The notes: generated by a model from the letters alone, not told the origin. A stretch of DNA of 64,000 nucleotides from Ptychodera flava (GCF_041260155.1 NC_091947.1:34606032-34670031), one strand, 5' to 3'; positions 12,925-26,621 are shown, counted from the stretch's first letter. Program-made: numbers and translations.

Positions 12925-13522
12925 AGGGGAAGTTCACCAAGGATGATTTTTACATATGCGGTAGCTCTCTGGTCATTTACCCAGGAAAAACTATTTTCAC
13001 CATTATAACTCACAAGATTTTTTACAAAACCGTTAAAATAGTACAGGAAATTGCCCATGTAATTTGAATCATGGAAAAAAAGCTCCAAGCTTGGAGCTTG
13101 CATAATGTGATATTGAAGGACCATCTCTAGACGGGTATGGCCCCCACATTGTCCACTCACAGTAACACAGTAGTAAACAGCAACACAAAATCTGACAGTG
13201 GACAGTTTATTAAAAGTGAATCATTTGTATGCAAGGATACTCAGTATAAACAAAAGTTATGTAAATACACACAGATTTGTTTAAGCATGGATGAGTGGAC
13301 AATTCCATACCCATGGGATAATGGTCCCTTCCATATCACATTATGCAAGCTCCAAGCTTGGCGCTTTTTCCCATGATTCAAATTACATGGGCAATTTCCT
13401 GTACTATTTCTATTGTTTTTTGTAAAAAATCTTGCGAGTTATAAATGGCGAAAATAGCTTTTCCGGGGTAAGTGACCACAAAGCTAGCACATATATAAAA
13501 ATCATCCTTGGTGAACTTCCCT
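12925..13522. mobile_element. MITE with TTAA target duplication and long TIRs
   Basis: TTAA lies on both sides (12921-12924 and 13523-13526). The left end AGGGGAAGTTCACCAAGGAT is inverted at the right as ATCCTTGGTGAACTTCCCT, with a one-base G-run difference. Inverted similarity extends far inside: 'aattgcccatgtaatttgaa' near 13050 is mirrored near 13376-13396, around a centre at about 13140-13310. TTAA targets are typical of piggyBac and Kolobok elements. No transposase is encoded. Confidence 0.85.
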
Positions 13523-13734
13523 TTAACAATATAAAGTGAAAACGTTCTTCAGAAACAAGTCTAATATCACTTTTCAGGAAAGACAGGTGCAACTGGTTTC
13601 CCTTATTTTTATTGAGATATTAGATAAGGCATTTGAAAATATGTCAGAAATTATACAAAAATTTAATGCAATGGCAGCAACCAGCACTTTGCAACCTCCA
13701 GTGCCCCAAAGAAACCTGAAAACCCGTAAGAAAA

Positions 13735-13935
13735 TAATGGCCGACAGTGACCCACAACTTGTAAACTGTTCAGAAAGTTGTGGCCCGCAGCGACCTGCAA
13801 CCTAAAAATTGGCCAGAAAGGAGTGACCCGCACTTGCCTGCAGCAACCCGCACTGGCCCGCAGCGACCCGCAACCTAAAAACTGGCCAGAAAGGAGTGGC
13901 CGGCACTGGCCCGCAGCCCGCATGACCCGCACAAT
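13735..13935. repeat. GC-rich minisatellite ('acccgcagcgacccgcaac')
   Basis: 'gacccgca(c/a)', 'ctggccagaaaggagtg' and 'gcagcgacccgcaacctaaa' recur within 200 bp. The only long frames through it (13536-13805 + and 13663-13932 -) are repeat by-products. Confidence 0.65.
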
Positions 13936-14364
13936 AGTAACACTCTAGAGACTGTAGGATTGGTATCTTTGAATAATCAATGTAGATGAGATTTTGTTTG
14001 AATAATTTATGCCAGTGTCAAAAAAAGTCCAGAGCAAGATCTGTTTCACTGAATGGTGTAGTCAACTGGTTTTTCTTATATTTTGTTTTTAGAGTGACAA
14101 TTTTGAAGTTTTTATGGTACCAGAATGTATACTGCCTATTACAACAACACTATAGTTGGGCCATTTAGCTGAAGAGAATTTATGCTGTTCAAGACAAACT
14201 TTGTGATGAGGTACGTGTTTTAAAGCTTGATTCACTTGTAACTTCTGACTAGTTTTTGATGATAAAATAGCCATTATTTAGCTGTGAGAGTGAGTAAGCA
14301 TCGTGACTGTTGAAACTTGAATTCAAGTACTGACCGGAATTCACTTGTCAACAATAACAATAAA

Positions 14365-14527
14365 GAAATAACGGACGACGCGCTGACCATTAACGTTTAT
14401 TTGTGGGCAAGGGCGAGAGGAAAGCCAAAAATTAATGGGCGAGGCTTGCCGAGCCCGTTAATTTGGCTTTCCTCGAGCCCGCGCCCACAAATAAATGTTA
14501 ATGGTCAGAGCGGAGTCTGTTATTTCC
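14365..14527. repeat. Foldback element, ~80-bp arms
   Basis: 'gaaataacgga...gctgaccattaacgtttattt' is mirrored as 'aaataaatgttaatggtca...gttatttc', and the inner arms (aggaaagccaaa / ttaatttggctttcct) continue almost to the centre at about 14445. I could not define a convincing target duplication. Confidence 0.75.
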
Positions 14528-14529
14528 AT

Positions 14530-15650
14530 TATATTATCAGCGAACCCAAGAAAACCGTCAAAATTTCCAAAAATTTCAGGAGCGAACGACAACTGGGCCC
14601 CAGAAACTGAGCAATACGCGATGCACTGTCATGCGCGCTGTAAAAAATTGGCAAATCCGGAGATGTTTTCAGAAAAAAGTATCTCAACTTGACCTACAAG
14701 TGCTCCATTTTATTTTGTGATTGATTATGATTTACGTTTGAGCTGTAAACTTACGATACTTTGAGTTGTTATCTTATTATCCATATTCACGGGCATGTAA
14801 ACAGACCATTACTGTGTATTTGTGGTCAGTCACATGGTTCAGCTCGACCAATCAAAATGCGACGGGTAGGGCATGGTACAATAATGGTCATTATACGCAT
14901 ACAGGCTGTGTTGATAAGCAGAATACTGGGCATTTTAGCATGCTATGGAGTTGGAACAGAATCTGCAGTTGATACCCAACATGGAATCAGTACACATATC
15001 ACAGGATGCATGTTATGTAAGCTGACACTGTATGAGCACAGTGTTGGCTATTTGTCAACTGACTTATTGTGATATCCTCAAATGAATCAAGTCCCATAAA
15101 GTTATGAGAACTCTCCTCTCCCCAGGAAACGTACAGAGATGAAATACATCCGGTGAGTCATCTCATATAATGCTGTTGCAGTATTCAAAAATTAGAAATG
15201 CTGTTAACGATGCAGTTAGAGTCTTATGTTAAGTCATGGTGACTCTACATTTAAAAGTTCATTTATATTGCTGTGTTTATAGTGTTGATGCACCTCTGGC
15301 AACACAACATGATGTTAAATCATTAATTATGCATATTAGTTTTAACTTTACAAGCCACACCCATCAAAAACTTAAAAAGGTCAAGATCTCCAAGTAAATG
15401 ATAATGGTATGTACTAAATAGCGTGACATTTTGGCCGCAGCGATGTAGATCACCAGTGTACCTTTCAAATGGTGCCCTAAAATGGTTTAGGGACTGTTGA
15501 TCACAAAAGCTGACACATGAGAAAACAGTTTTTTCTTTTTTTGTTCTATTTTTATTTTGGGGGGTCCAAAAAACCTCAATTTATTTTATGTGTGCCAAAA
15601 TTGCGATAAGGAATTGTGGTTGTCGTTCTGAAACCACTTGCAGTGAAAAG
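14530..15650. other. No recognisable gene
   Basis: A ~100-codon frame at 14761-15072 + has no domain signature. I see nothing I can name. Confidence 0.4.
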
Positions 15651-15654
15651 TTTG

Positions 15655-16215
15655 TTGGGAGGGCCCCCTTACCAAATTTTGTGTCCGGAAAGTGCCCGGA
15701 AAGCGCCCGGTAATTGCCCGGAAAGCGCCTGGTTCAGTGTCCGGAAAGCGCCCGGTGCAATCTATCATGATATGTAGCTCAATAGTCGGGAAAGCGCCCA
15801 TTTATGGCACAAACCGGGCGCCCGGTTTCTGCCCGGTTTCTAGAAGTGTCCGGAAAGCGCCCGTTTTTATAATATAAACCGGGCAAAATCCGGACGCCCA
15901 GTTTGCGTCCGGAAAGTACCCGTTTATGGCACAAACCGGGCGCCCGGTTTGTGCCCGGTTTCTAGAAGTGTCCGGAAAGCGCCCGTTGATGGTACACAAA
16001 CCAGGCAAAAAACGGGCGCCCGGTTTATAGAAGTGTCCGGAAAGCGCCCGTTGATGGTACACAAACCAGGGAAATAATGGGCGCCCGGTTTCTGCCCGGT
16101 TTCTAGAAGTGTCCGGAAAGCGCCCATTGATGGTACACAAACCAGGCAAAAAACGGGCGCCCGGTTTCTGCCCAGTTTACAGAAGTGCTCTCCAGAAAGT
16201 GTTCGTTTATGGCAC
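15655..16215. repeat. GC-rich tandem array, 'GTCCGGAAAGCGCCCG' units
   Basis: It starts with 'ccccttaccaaattttgtgt', followed by 'ccggaaagtgcccggaaagc'. At least eight further blocks of 'gtgtccggaaagcgcccgtt' are separated by 'gatggtacacaaaccaggca' and by the self-complementary 'gggcgcccggttt'. Continuous minus-strand frames through it are by-products. An inverted relative with the same start lies at 42300-42960. Confidence 0.85.
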
Positions 16216-16249
16216 AAACTGACCAGTGCCAGTCTCCTGCAGTTTTGGC

Positions 16250-16410
16250 GTAATTTTCAAAAACTCAGCAAACTCTTTGCAGCAAATTTGCAGCACACTC
16301 CTTGCAGCAAACTTGCGGCAAATTAATTTAAATGTTACTGAAAATTTGCTGCAACTCCATGCAGCAAATTATTTTGCATGTTACTGAACATTTGCTGCAA
16401 ATTACACATG
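16250..16410. repeat. Cluster of 'tttgctgcaaa' motifs, copy 1
   Basis: Many short direct and inverted copies of 'gcagcaaatttgc' occur within 160 bp. A similar cluster lies at about 39180-39375. Confidence 0.55.
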
Positions 16411-19400
16411 CAGAATTTCCTTCAAAAGTTGGTATAATTTCACAACAGTCAGCTCTGGAATAAACTTTTACCAATTTCAGTAACAGTAAGAAAACTACAT
16501 ACATTACAATAGACAAGAGATACTGAAAACCAAAGAAGCAACACATTTAAGTGACAGCGAAATTTTTTGTATTGTACCACAAGTTTCAAACTTTTTATCT
16601 TCTCAAAAAATATAATAAGTTAAATAAGTTCAGTTCAGATATGTACACAGAAGTTGTAAAATCACTTGTGTAGACATGGCCAATGTCAGTGACATGGTTG
16701 AGAAAGAAAACCTGACAACGTAAGGCAGACAGCAGACTGTGGACAGCATAAGATGTGTTTATCCAAACTAAGCAGTGAAATACCAGTTTCACAAGAAACA
16801 ATGGTCAGCGCAAATAAAGTTATTATTTAATAAAAAGACAACTGAGAAAAAAGGTTAAATTCAAATTGTAGTACAATTTATTTTATATGCCATGTTCATT
16901 TCATGCCACATAAGTGTCTTCCAGAGATTTTCTTTTAGCTCGAGAAGTTTCATGTAACATTTACATTACTGTCAACGGCTGCGATTTGGCTTTCTGGTCT
17001 CTGAATTTCTTGTCCCTTTAGAGTACCAGCAATGCATTCTGAAAAATACAAATCGTTCAGGGAAGAGTGTAAGTCTTTACCGTGTGACCAAACATTGTAA
17101 ATTTCATGAAAGAGATCAATAATTATTTAAAAACGAGACAAAAATCAAGTTGAAAAATTGAAGCAAACAAATGCATAAATATTTATGATCGAATTAATAA
17201 TAATTAAAATGTCCGACAGCGGACAACTTGAACTCGCCGTATGTTGTTTACATACAGGGCGGCGACAATCTGCAAAAATCTCAGCACTTACTATTGTGAA
17301 ACGAAAGCGAGTTCAGTATGAATCAGTACTCAAAGAAAATTTAACTGTAGGTAAAAATAGCAATGGTACAACGATTACAGAACATAATAGCGATGTACAG
17401 ACGAACGGTACATTGACTTACATGTCATGATGTACATGATTTGTGAACGGCTCGCAGACAGACGCTGGACGATTCCCGGTTGCAGGTCTCTCCGTGCTGT
17501 GTGCACAAACTTAGAAAATATAGTCAGCATCTTCACTGCTTTTCGCGTTCACAAATTTAGAACTGCGTCTGTCCCTGGTACTGTATACACGTTTTTGCAA
17601 CACTGTGATATCATTTGAATGGTGATTCCATAGAAAGATCACAAAATTGTCAACCAGATAACTCCCTGATCACAAGTACGCAGCCGATGGTACCAAAATC
17701 TAACTTCGCGCCGATCAAGCCTCATGACGATAACGTAAGTGCGATCTATAAATCATTACGCGATTGATAATGTAGTCCCGTTTTTACCTTCTCGTGTCTA
17801 TTTATAGACAGAGAAGGTATTAGAGTTGAAAACCAGTATGCTGCTGTCAAGTACTTCCGTCTGTCAAGACTTCCGTCTGTCAAGATCCGTTGACGTCATG
17901 CCATTGTGATGGGTCATATCATAAACTGGTGGGGGTGTTCATGGCTCAGGTTGAGGTGTGGGAGAACGATTTTGAGCTATGACAAAATGAAAAGGGACTT
18001 AGCGGCATAGCCATAGTGTTAAGCCTTTCTCCAAGGTTTCTTAGTTGACTACAATCTATTACAGACTACTGAGCTGACGTTAGGGGTACTCACTTTGTGT
18101 TTGCTCACTCTGTGAGCGCTAGTGTTTGGTACTGAGTTGCGTGGATATCCCCTCATGGCCTAACGTGATCTTGGCCTGTTGCATAATCTGCAGAAATGAT
18201 CATATGCCTCCGAGTCTGAAAACTGTCATTGTGTAAGCCTGTCGGCATTTTCCTTGCATTTTTTTCTCATTTAATTTTGCAAAATATCGGCGAGTACCTC
18301 AATATTTCAAGATAACCCTTTCTTCCCAATCGTTTCCTGGAGTTTCAGAGTCATATGAACGAAATGAGTGAAAGTTTTAGACAGGAAAATCGGACGTCGG
18401 CCATGTTCAATGTTTACAGTACAATCAGAAGTTTATGTGGAGGAATTACCGTAACCAACAAACACTATTCATGATGCCCGCCCTCTAGAGGCAGACCCTC
18501 CTATATGAAGTACCACATTTGATGCTTGTGGAAAGCTTGACCACACAATGGAGCATTTAAACTTTTAGAAAATGACAAACTGAATAAGAAGGTATTCAGA
18601 AAATGTCAAATACTGCGGAACAATGCGCAAATATTCAATATAAACAGGTTAACTGACTGGTCAGCTATAAAAAACAATGAAATGTTTATGATCAAAAGTT
18701 TTTGAGATGCGCACATTTTAACAAATACAGAAATTATTAACATTATAAATATAAGACCAAACTATTTTTCAGGGATGGACAGGTTGGAAATGAGGGGTGA
18801 GAGACAAAGGCACTCCTATTGCTGCATGTGGATGCAGCCACACCATTTCATTTACAGCATACTTATTCACTGTGTTGTGTTCAAGTTCCATATTGTACTG
18901 ACTGTCATACAAGGATAACATAAGCAAATCAAATCAAATTAGAAAAGGATCAATGCTGTTGTGTGGATTTTGCTGAACATGGCTGATTTTAATATTTCGC
19001 CCTATATATTTGGTATCCAGCAAAGGCATATTTTGATGTAAAGTCAAAATTAACACTACATTGCTGACAATATATTTTACCGTTTCTGCATGAACTTTTC
19101 TTTTTTAAATTATAGTATATTAGTACTTCAAACAGATTAACAGTTATCGTGATGTCAACCCTAATTTTACATCACAAAGACTGTAATTCTGCCAATTTTT
19201 TTGTTTTTCAGTCATTTTATAAATTTTGCACTGCACAAGATGATTGAAACAAATTGCAATGTTTGAATTTGTAAACTCAAAGAATAAAAATCCTTTGGTC
19301 ACATAATAAATTATTTTTTGAAAAGAAATTTACTCTTAAACACTTTTAGCATATATTCTTTACATGGTCATGTATTTCAAGGAAAATATGCCTATTAAAA

Positions 19401-20455
19401 ACAGTAATTTCTTCACTTTCAATTTTTTTTCAATACTATGACAATTATCAGCCATGAGGTTATACAAACACAAGACCAGATAAGCGTTTTTCATCATTTT
19501 CACAGGACTCTTTGGAAAATCCATTAAAAACAGTTAAAAGTGACTTAAAATGATCACTTGGTATACATTTAATTTACAGATGCCAGGTTGTGTATTTCAC
19601 ATGCACTCAGGTCAGTAAGGAAGTGCGTCATTACTATTTTGGACTGTGAATTCTTATTTCTGAATTATTTAACTTTTTCCCACATTGAACTATCTTTAGG
19701 CAGTTTATACTGTAGCTTAGAATTTTTTTGATTGATGTATTTAATCATCTTTGGGTTCTTTGGGTCCATATCCCACCTCATGCCCCTACATCATCAACTA
19801 TTTACCAATAACTCCATGCCAACAACCAATTACCTGACCTGGCCACACATTAGAGAAGGTACAGCGTCATTGACGTATTTTTAAACGCTTGAATTGACTC
19901 TACATCTGCACCAATCCGTTATATTTCATACTTAACATAGCATTTAATTTATTATTTTAATGAAAACGGTTATTGTAATCATAGAAAGACTAAAAAGAGA
20001 GTAAAAATTCTTTCAGCACGAAGAATTAATATCAATGCGCGAACTGAACTTGATGAACCGTGACCTGAGAGTGTAAACATGTCGACTGCTCAATGCAGGA
20101 CGCGTTAGACGCTGGCGAAGTAGCGTATTGGATTTTCGTACAGCTGCTTGGGACGGAAGGTAATCCTAAACCTCAAATTTGTGCTCGGCAATAGCTGAAA
20201 ACATGGACAAAAGCCTTTACCACAATTCATGTCATCAAAAGGCGAGATTTTGTTAGCGATATTGATGGGACCATGGACACAGACTGTAAGCTTACACCGT
20301 GTATAATACTATGATGGGATACATAGCTGGAGCACCTGTACCACTCTGCTTGGAGGTAGTCTATAGTAGCGGGTCCTTGCTTATACCAAACATTGAATGC
20401 ATTGACATTTTACTTGTCTGTTTCTACGATGAAAAGTTCTCATCAGTCGATATTT
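16411..20455. other. Long stretch without recognisable gene
   Basis: Only short unconnected frames (up to ~80 codons). A small hairpin occurs at about 17787-17819 (ccttctcgtgtctatttatagacagagaagg). There is no splice-supported coding, RNA gene or larger repeat I can define. Confidence 0.45.
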
Positions 20456-20456
20456 T

Positions 20457-20592
20457 AGAGTCCGTGACTGCGCCCCGGACAGCCAATTTGCAATATACCC
20501 AGCAATGTTGATGGCCACACACACACTCCAAACAGTGGCGGCGCTCTCACTTCCGTTTCACTTCTGCTCCCGCTTTCACCACTGCCACTGGT
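20457..20592. repeat. Terminal-repeat-like sequence (left copy)
   Basis: Two blocks sit side by side. The outer block, 'cgtgactgcgccccggacag' followed by 'ccaatttgcaatatacccag', is inverted at 37664-37706. The inner block, 'ccaaacagtggcggcgctct' through 'gctttcaccactgccac', is inverted at 23727-23800. Together with 37644-37712 these look like ends of one transposon family. I found no target duplication. Confidence 0.7.
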
Positions 20593-20599
20593 GACTTTG

Positions 20600-23500
20600 C
20601 ATAATAAAGGCGCATGAATATTAGCAATGCCATTCTTTTGTAATATGTCAGGCGAGGTCAATGATGTCATATCAAGACGTCATTGACCTAGATTTATGGG
20701 ACCAACTATACCGCGGTAACACGAGTTTTGGACGCGCGCAACCGAAGTATAAACGTAAAAACCAAGACAGAAGTGCTACAAAGTGTTTGGAACTCACAAG
20801 GAGACCCCGGGAAGGAGACATTGTAGTATAACAATATCGATCCCTACAGGCTACGGGAGAGGCGACAGCGAGAGGATACCGCGTACGCATATAAATAAGA
20901 CGTCGCCGTACTCTACATCTGATTTTAATCAAATTGCGGGAAAAGTATCATTTTCCTTCTCTTGACACCGATGATGAAGCGAAAAAATGACTCTGTTTAA
21001 GGGACGGCACCGTAGTCGTATGACCGTTGGATATAATTCAATGTGGTCAAACATAGACCCTCGAGGGTCTGGGTCAAATAAGCATTTTAAAATCATGTGG
21101 TATATCAGCATTTAAATTTGACATCAGGACGTGGAACACTTAGGCCTAAGGCCGATGAAGGCGAAGACAGCAACTTTGAAATGGCAAGAAAATATGTATA
21201 CATAAGTATTTTGTTTTTGAGAATGTACAATAAGTAAAGTGAAAATGTCATTTTTAGAACGCGGATTTTCAAGGTAAAAATTAGGTCACCGCTCTAGTTT
21301 TAAAAATATAATTAAGGTCCCTAATTCTGTCAATAACATAACACAATGCCGAATAAGCCTATTTTCACATAATTTTTGAAACCTTTGCCTGGGGTGTATC
21401 TGAATATCTAGCATAATGAAATCTGATCTGTTTTGACTGGGCAGTGTGCCAAGTTTCATGAAAATTACAATGGAAGAATAGAGTTTTCTATCATCTGAAG
21501 TAATCCTTTGGCAGCAGACGTAATTGTTGCTCTCTTTTCTGTATCATTTTCATCTGATTGTCTTGTAACTTGAGACCACATCCATATATTTAAAGTAATA
21601 TGGGAAATGTGATTTTCTATCACATGTTGCATTAAGGAATATTCGATTCTAACTTTAAGTTTCTCACATATCGCTATTGGACCAATGCCCATTATTTTAA
21701 TAAAGATCTAGACAGTGTCCCTTGAAAATAACGATATCTGCGGAACTGAAGGCTCCCAAAACGTGACTGCAGGCAGTTTTATTTGAAATAGATAAAGATT
21801 AATGATGTTGTCATCATTATTTTCATATTGGAAACCCTCCTTTGATACTCAACAAATCGTACACATGTCAACCACATCACATTCCGATGACGACAGCCAT
21901 ACGCCTAAAGTAATGTATCGTCACTGAAATTTGCTATTTCCTCTTGTGCAAGTCGTAGCATCTCTGCTACCATGTCATTTGCCTCAATTGACACGATGTC
22001 GTTCCCTCAAGACTGTGCTACTTTTACGAGCAAGGGTGATTGCAAAATGGTCAATGTAGGCTCAGAGTTAGAGGGAAGGGAAAAAGGGCAAGCGACGCAT
22101 GACATATTTCTCGAGCAAACAAAATTAGTAGCCCTCATTTTATGACTAATGAAATATTATCCTGAGCTAGTTTACATCACGAATTTCACAGTCGTCGTCA
22201 AATTTCCTTTTCCAAACTACGTTTTACATGGTCGACACTTGAAAATAGCTTGAAGTAAAACCATCCACAGAGAAACTGCAAATGACGACCGAATTCGAAC
22301 GAAATAAGATGCCGCCATCAAGAAGGCTCTAGTTACATAAGATTGTATGAATCCCCAACACTTTGACATTTGTCGACATGTTGCCACTATGTCAGCAAAT
22401 AACATGGCAATAAATTTAGCCCTCTGCACCCCTCGGCCAAATCCCCACCAAATCGAATGCGACAATCTAGCAACAGATTAATTTAGTATCTGGCTGAAAA
22501 CAGAAATATCGCGATACCGAATACATATTATCAAAAGGAACCAGTATTCGCAACTGCGCCTGTGCGAGTTTCTTGTTTACAAACATGCATTTCGTGCACG
22601 ATATCTAGATGCACCTCATCATCATAGCTGTAACATTGAAATTATACGATGTAGATTATGACAGATATGTTTTAACTTTCATCAATCACCATCGTATCTT
22701 GAATACAGTGTTTACATTGGTCGTATGAGTCCCATGCGACCTTTAAGCGCAGCTCCGACGACTATATCCCTTCAAATAACATGTCTGGATCAAATGATAT
22801 ACGTATTCATCCAGTTAAAACAAGACAATTGAAATAATCATCTGGCCATTTGTGTACGGCGAAAAAAGAATGGCGTGCCACAAGTCTTTGAAAGCGTGTC
22901 GTTCAGATGCACTGAAAAGAAATGAAAGTGATATTTAAGCAATAAACCTATGTCCATATGTCTAATGTCTTGTTTTGCCGCAAAATATCACGGATTATTT
23001 ACCAGTAATTTAAATGAGTGTCAGAGGCAATGTGAGAGTATCATGTGATAGAGACTTTCATTTTTGCTATTTAGTAAAGTAATGATAGAAATTTAAATAA
23101 AATGAAATAAAGTTTAAATACAGCCATTCAAAATGTATTTACACAAAAGACACAAAAGTTTTTTCCTCATCAGTGAGTGCTGCTAGTTTTGAAAGTTTAT
23201 ATAAGAATAATTTTTTATGCTATCACCCGTAAAGTTCATTTCAATGCTGGCCATTACCTGGCAGCAGCAGTTTTCAAGATGTGATCATGTTTCATTGTAC
23301 TTGCTCACTTTCAAAAGTTTAGTGTGTTGTGTGTGGTACACCTGGTACCACCACTATTTTGTGGTTCAAGATGACCCCCTTGCCTTTGTCATTTTCAATA
23401 TGTTCCTTGGACCTGGTAACTTTCTTAGTTCCTTGAATGATAACGATTATTGGACCTGATTTGATGTCTATTGAAAAATGAAAGTGCCATAAGTGTTGTC

Positions 23501-23720
23501 TGCTTCGGTGCCACCCTTCACTCACGTTATTGTATCAGAGACATTCACCCACGAAAAGTAGGTCCAACGATTTTCGCAAATATACGACAAAAACCAACAT
23601 AAAGACATCTTTTATACTTTATTCCTTTACTTTGGAATTAAATATAGCCATACAGAGCTTGACATTGTTGAAATTTGCAATCAAGTGAACTTCGTAAAAA
23701 TGTGGTAAATCACCACATTT
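20600..23720. other. Interior of the 20.5/23.8 kb inverted-repeat pair, no gene recognised
   Basis: About 3.1 kb with no frame above ~90 codons and no domain. A segment at about 22690-22765 ('cagtgtttacattggtcgta...gcgcag(c/t)tccgacgact') has a direct copy at about 56478-56550, so it is part of a dispersed repeat. Confidence 0.5.
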
Positions 23721-23726
23721 TTGCCA

Positions 23727-23815
23727 CCGGTGGCAGTGGTGAAAGCGGGAGCAGAAGTGAAACGGAAGTGAGAGCGCCGCCACTGTTTGGAGTGTGGGCC
23801 ACACAGTGATATCGC
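23727..23815. repeat. Terminal-repeat-like sequence (inverted copy)
   Basis: 'ggcagtggtgaaagcgggag' followed by 'cagaagtgaaacggaagtga' and 'gagcgccgccactgtttgga' is the reverse complement of 20525-20590. The adjoining 'gtgatatcgct' resembles 'atgatatcgctgggtat' at about 37656. It lacks the outer 'gcgccccggacagcc' block. Confidence 0.75.
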
Positions 23816-24969
23816 TCAGCGTTTAGCTGTAGGCCTTTGCAGGCATTTACGTTGCCGACGCACTAAGCGCCCCATGAATCCAGACTAATATTATATAGGG
23901 CTCAGCCCTTGGTGTCGTGCCAGGGGTATTAAAGATTGGCAATGTTATGTGTATTGATTCATGATAAACTGTAATTGTTACTTCATAAACGTTTATATGA
24001 CAACTACCGGTATGCGCAGTTTCCCTCTGATGAAAGCAGTTCACGTATGTACACGACGTCAAACCCTGCAGCAGGGCAGGTGTAGATTTTCTGTAGCGTG
24101 TAAAGATTTTGGACAAAAATTGGCAACTTTTACAATGATAACAGCCTATTGCGTTTAAACAAGGGACGTATTATGCAATCATTATCGTTGCAATGGTACC
24201 CGCACTGCCCACCTTCCACTTGCAAGCTGAAAAACTATAGCGTTCCGTCTAAAAACTGGCATTTTTGAATCTAATTATTGACACAGGGGGCGCTCTTCTA
24301 TAATTCAATCCCAGCATTCTTTGCGTATGCCCCCGTTCATATGCACGACAGTTTTCTCCCTTTATCTATATTAACGATATTTTGTATCAGCGACAAGGTG
24401 CATAATAACATTCACTGGCTAATAAAAGAGGTATATTTTATAAAAGGCATGTTATATAATAGCAATTTGTTTCGTATTTGTTTATTTACGAGTACTCAAA
24501 AAAAAAAACATGGCGGCGCCCACGAAAGAAGGGTACACTTCCGGTACTCGCATAGTATATTATGAATAAGCGCATGCGTAGTCAGTAAGCCGCTGGCGCA
24601 ACTATAAATAACGTGTCTGGATCAAACCTTTCCTGTACAGGTACGGTCCAGAATATGGTCATCAAACCTGTAACATTTTATCCCATATTTTGACGTCTTG
24701 TATCGGTAAAGTTGTATGGGACACTGTGATATTTTAAAAATAAAGTTATCATTTTCGTTTATTGTCGTTGCCTAGAGTGAGTGATTAATTAACACCATTT
24801 TCTAAGTTTCTGCTCAGTGAGACCCCGAAATTGAAATTTTGAGTGCCCTTTCCGGTTTAACGTAAACACAGTCGTGACGTAAAATTACCGCTTACACAGA
24901 CATCGCCAAGTTCAGTGCAGTCAAAACTTTCACCGGTCGGTCGTCACTCATTGCCAGGAACTTTCAAAT

Positions 24970-25966
24970 ATGTCAAAAATAACCGACATCGACAAACGGT
25001 CGAAGATCATTGACTTGTCGATCAAAGGGACAAGTGTTCGAGAGATCGCGCATCAACTATGTATGCCGAAGACAACCGTGCATGACATAGTAACTCACTT
25101 TCTTAAGACTGGATTCGTTCATCCTTCGAAGAATCGCGGAGCCCTACGATCAAAGTGCGTACCCGAAGTCGTGTATTTCGTGGAACATTTGAAATTCGGT
25201 AAGTCTTCAATGACTGTTTCCGAAATTCGATCTGAACTGCTCAATCAAATGTCTGCTCAGAAGAAAACCTCCCTGCACACAGGACGATTTACGACATCCT
25301 CGGCAGAGATTTAAATTATTCCTACAAGAAAATACAGAGTGTTCCGGCTGAACAGTTGACTGAAAGAAACAGAAAAATAATGCAGTACATCGATGACATT
25401 TCTCAACTTGATCCCCTCAGTGTGCATTTTTTTGATGAAGCGGGCGTCAAAAAGACATCGGGCAACAGACAGTATGGACACAGTCTGAGAGGTCAACCCG
25501 CATTTGAAGTCCAGCGATACACGTCGGACTGAACTACACGCTAAACCTCCTTCATTGTGCACGGGGCGTCGATTACTTTAATATTCTCGATGGCCCTTCG
25601 AACGGCCTTGAAATGATCCACTTTTTTTAGGAAGCGCTGGAAGTCGTTGACGAACAAGATGATCAGATTTTATGTCCGGGCGACACAGTTGTCATGGATA
25701 ATTGCGGATTCCACCATGGTCGGATCGCAGAGCCATACCTACGGGAACTGTTGGGCGAGCGTGAAGTTACTTTAGTGTTTCAGCCTCCGTACAGCCCCGA
25801 GTTTAACACTTGTGAAATGTGCTTTCGATTTGTCAAAGGGTATCTCCGTAAACATGATGTCTTTGCAGTTCAGTTTACTGAAACTGCTATAATTGAAGCC
25901 GTTTCCGACATAACCCCGCTGATGTCACGCAATTTTTTTAGGCTGTGTGGATTCCCGTTTCATTGA
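24970..25966 (+). pseudogene. IS630/Tc1-type DDE transposase, frameshifted
   Basis: The first frame (24970-25314) gives an N-terminal helix-turn-helix (SVREIAHQLCMPKTTVHDIV) like those of Tc1/IS630 transposases. The reading then moves to another frame at about 25245-25260 and continues through FFDEAG (first catalytic Asp, ~25425-25445). It meets a stop TGA at 25530-25532, then resumes with NYTLNLLHCARG. After a TAG at 25628-25630 comes VVMDNCGFHH (second Asp) and PPYSPEFNTCE (final Glu) in the 25694-25966 frame. There are 38 residues between the second Asp and the Glu. The DDE triad is complete across lesions, so it was once active; this copy cannot make a full protein. I could not identify its TIRs. 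Confidence 0.85.
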
Positions 25967-26586
25967 TTTACAAGTTGAAGTTCACGTGGTCGTTGTTGTC
26001 GCGTGTACTCGTGTAGACGGGAATGCCTAAATAAGAAATTGATTGATTAGTTTTCGTTCTGAGTAGTCGATATGTGAAGTAACATTGGTTTTGTTGATTG
26101 CTTCGATAAAATTTAGTTCGATTTACATTTAGATAGCGTGTAAGTTAGAAAACGTTCTCCTTTATTGCCCTTTACTTGCGGGCTTCCAACTACTGCAACT
26201 AGTGATTTCAAATAATCTAAAAAGTGCGCGAAGGCTTTCGGATGATGCCAAACAAAAAGGCGAAAGTTTTTCAACTCACTTTTACCGCCACAAATTCTGA
26301 CGACCGCTTAGTGGATTTCTCGTTTGGAAGAAACCATAATGCAGGAGGTTTGGGGAGCTAACGAAACGCGTATAGCATTTCAATCTTACAATACTTTGGT
26401 CTTATAAAAATGAAAAGAAACGGTATTTGTAGAAAAGAAATACTTTATTAGCAGTGTTGTATTTTATGTAAAATTTTGTGTTATTCTTACCACTTCGAAG
26501 TTATTACCGTGAACAGCCACCCCCTGAAAGAAATGATTTGTACCAGGAGATGTGTTTACATTTCACAACTTTTGACACAGGAAATG

Positions 26587-26621
26587 CAGTCCGGGTCAGC
26601 TCCAAAATTGGAGACTCATTA
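26587..26621 (+). repeat. Left TIR (35 bp) with CArG box at 26602-26611
   Basis: Perfect inverted match to 37534-37568. Preceded by the duplication AAATG (26582-26586). Contains CCAAAATTGG, which fits the CC(A/T)6GG consensus, at bases 16-25 counted from the end. Confidence 0.95.

Noticed and set aside
15802..16217. Minus-strand frames with repeated FCLVCVPSMGAFRT
   Set aside because: Translation of the GC-rich tandem array.
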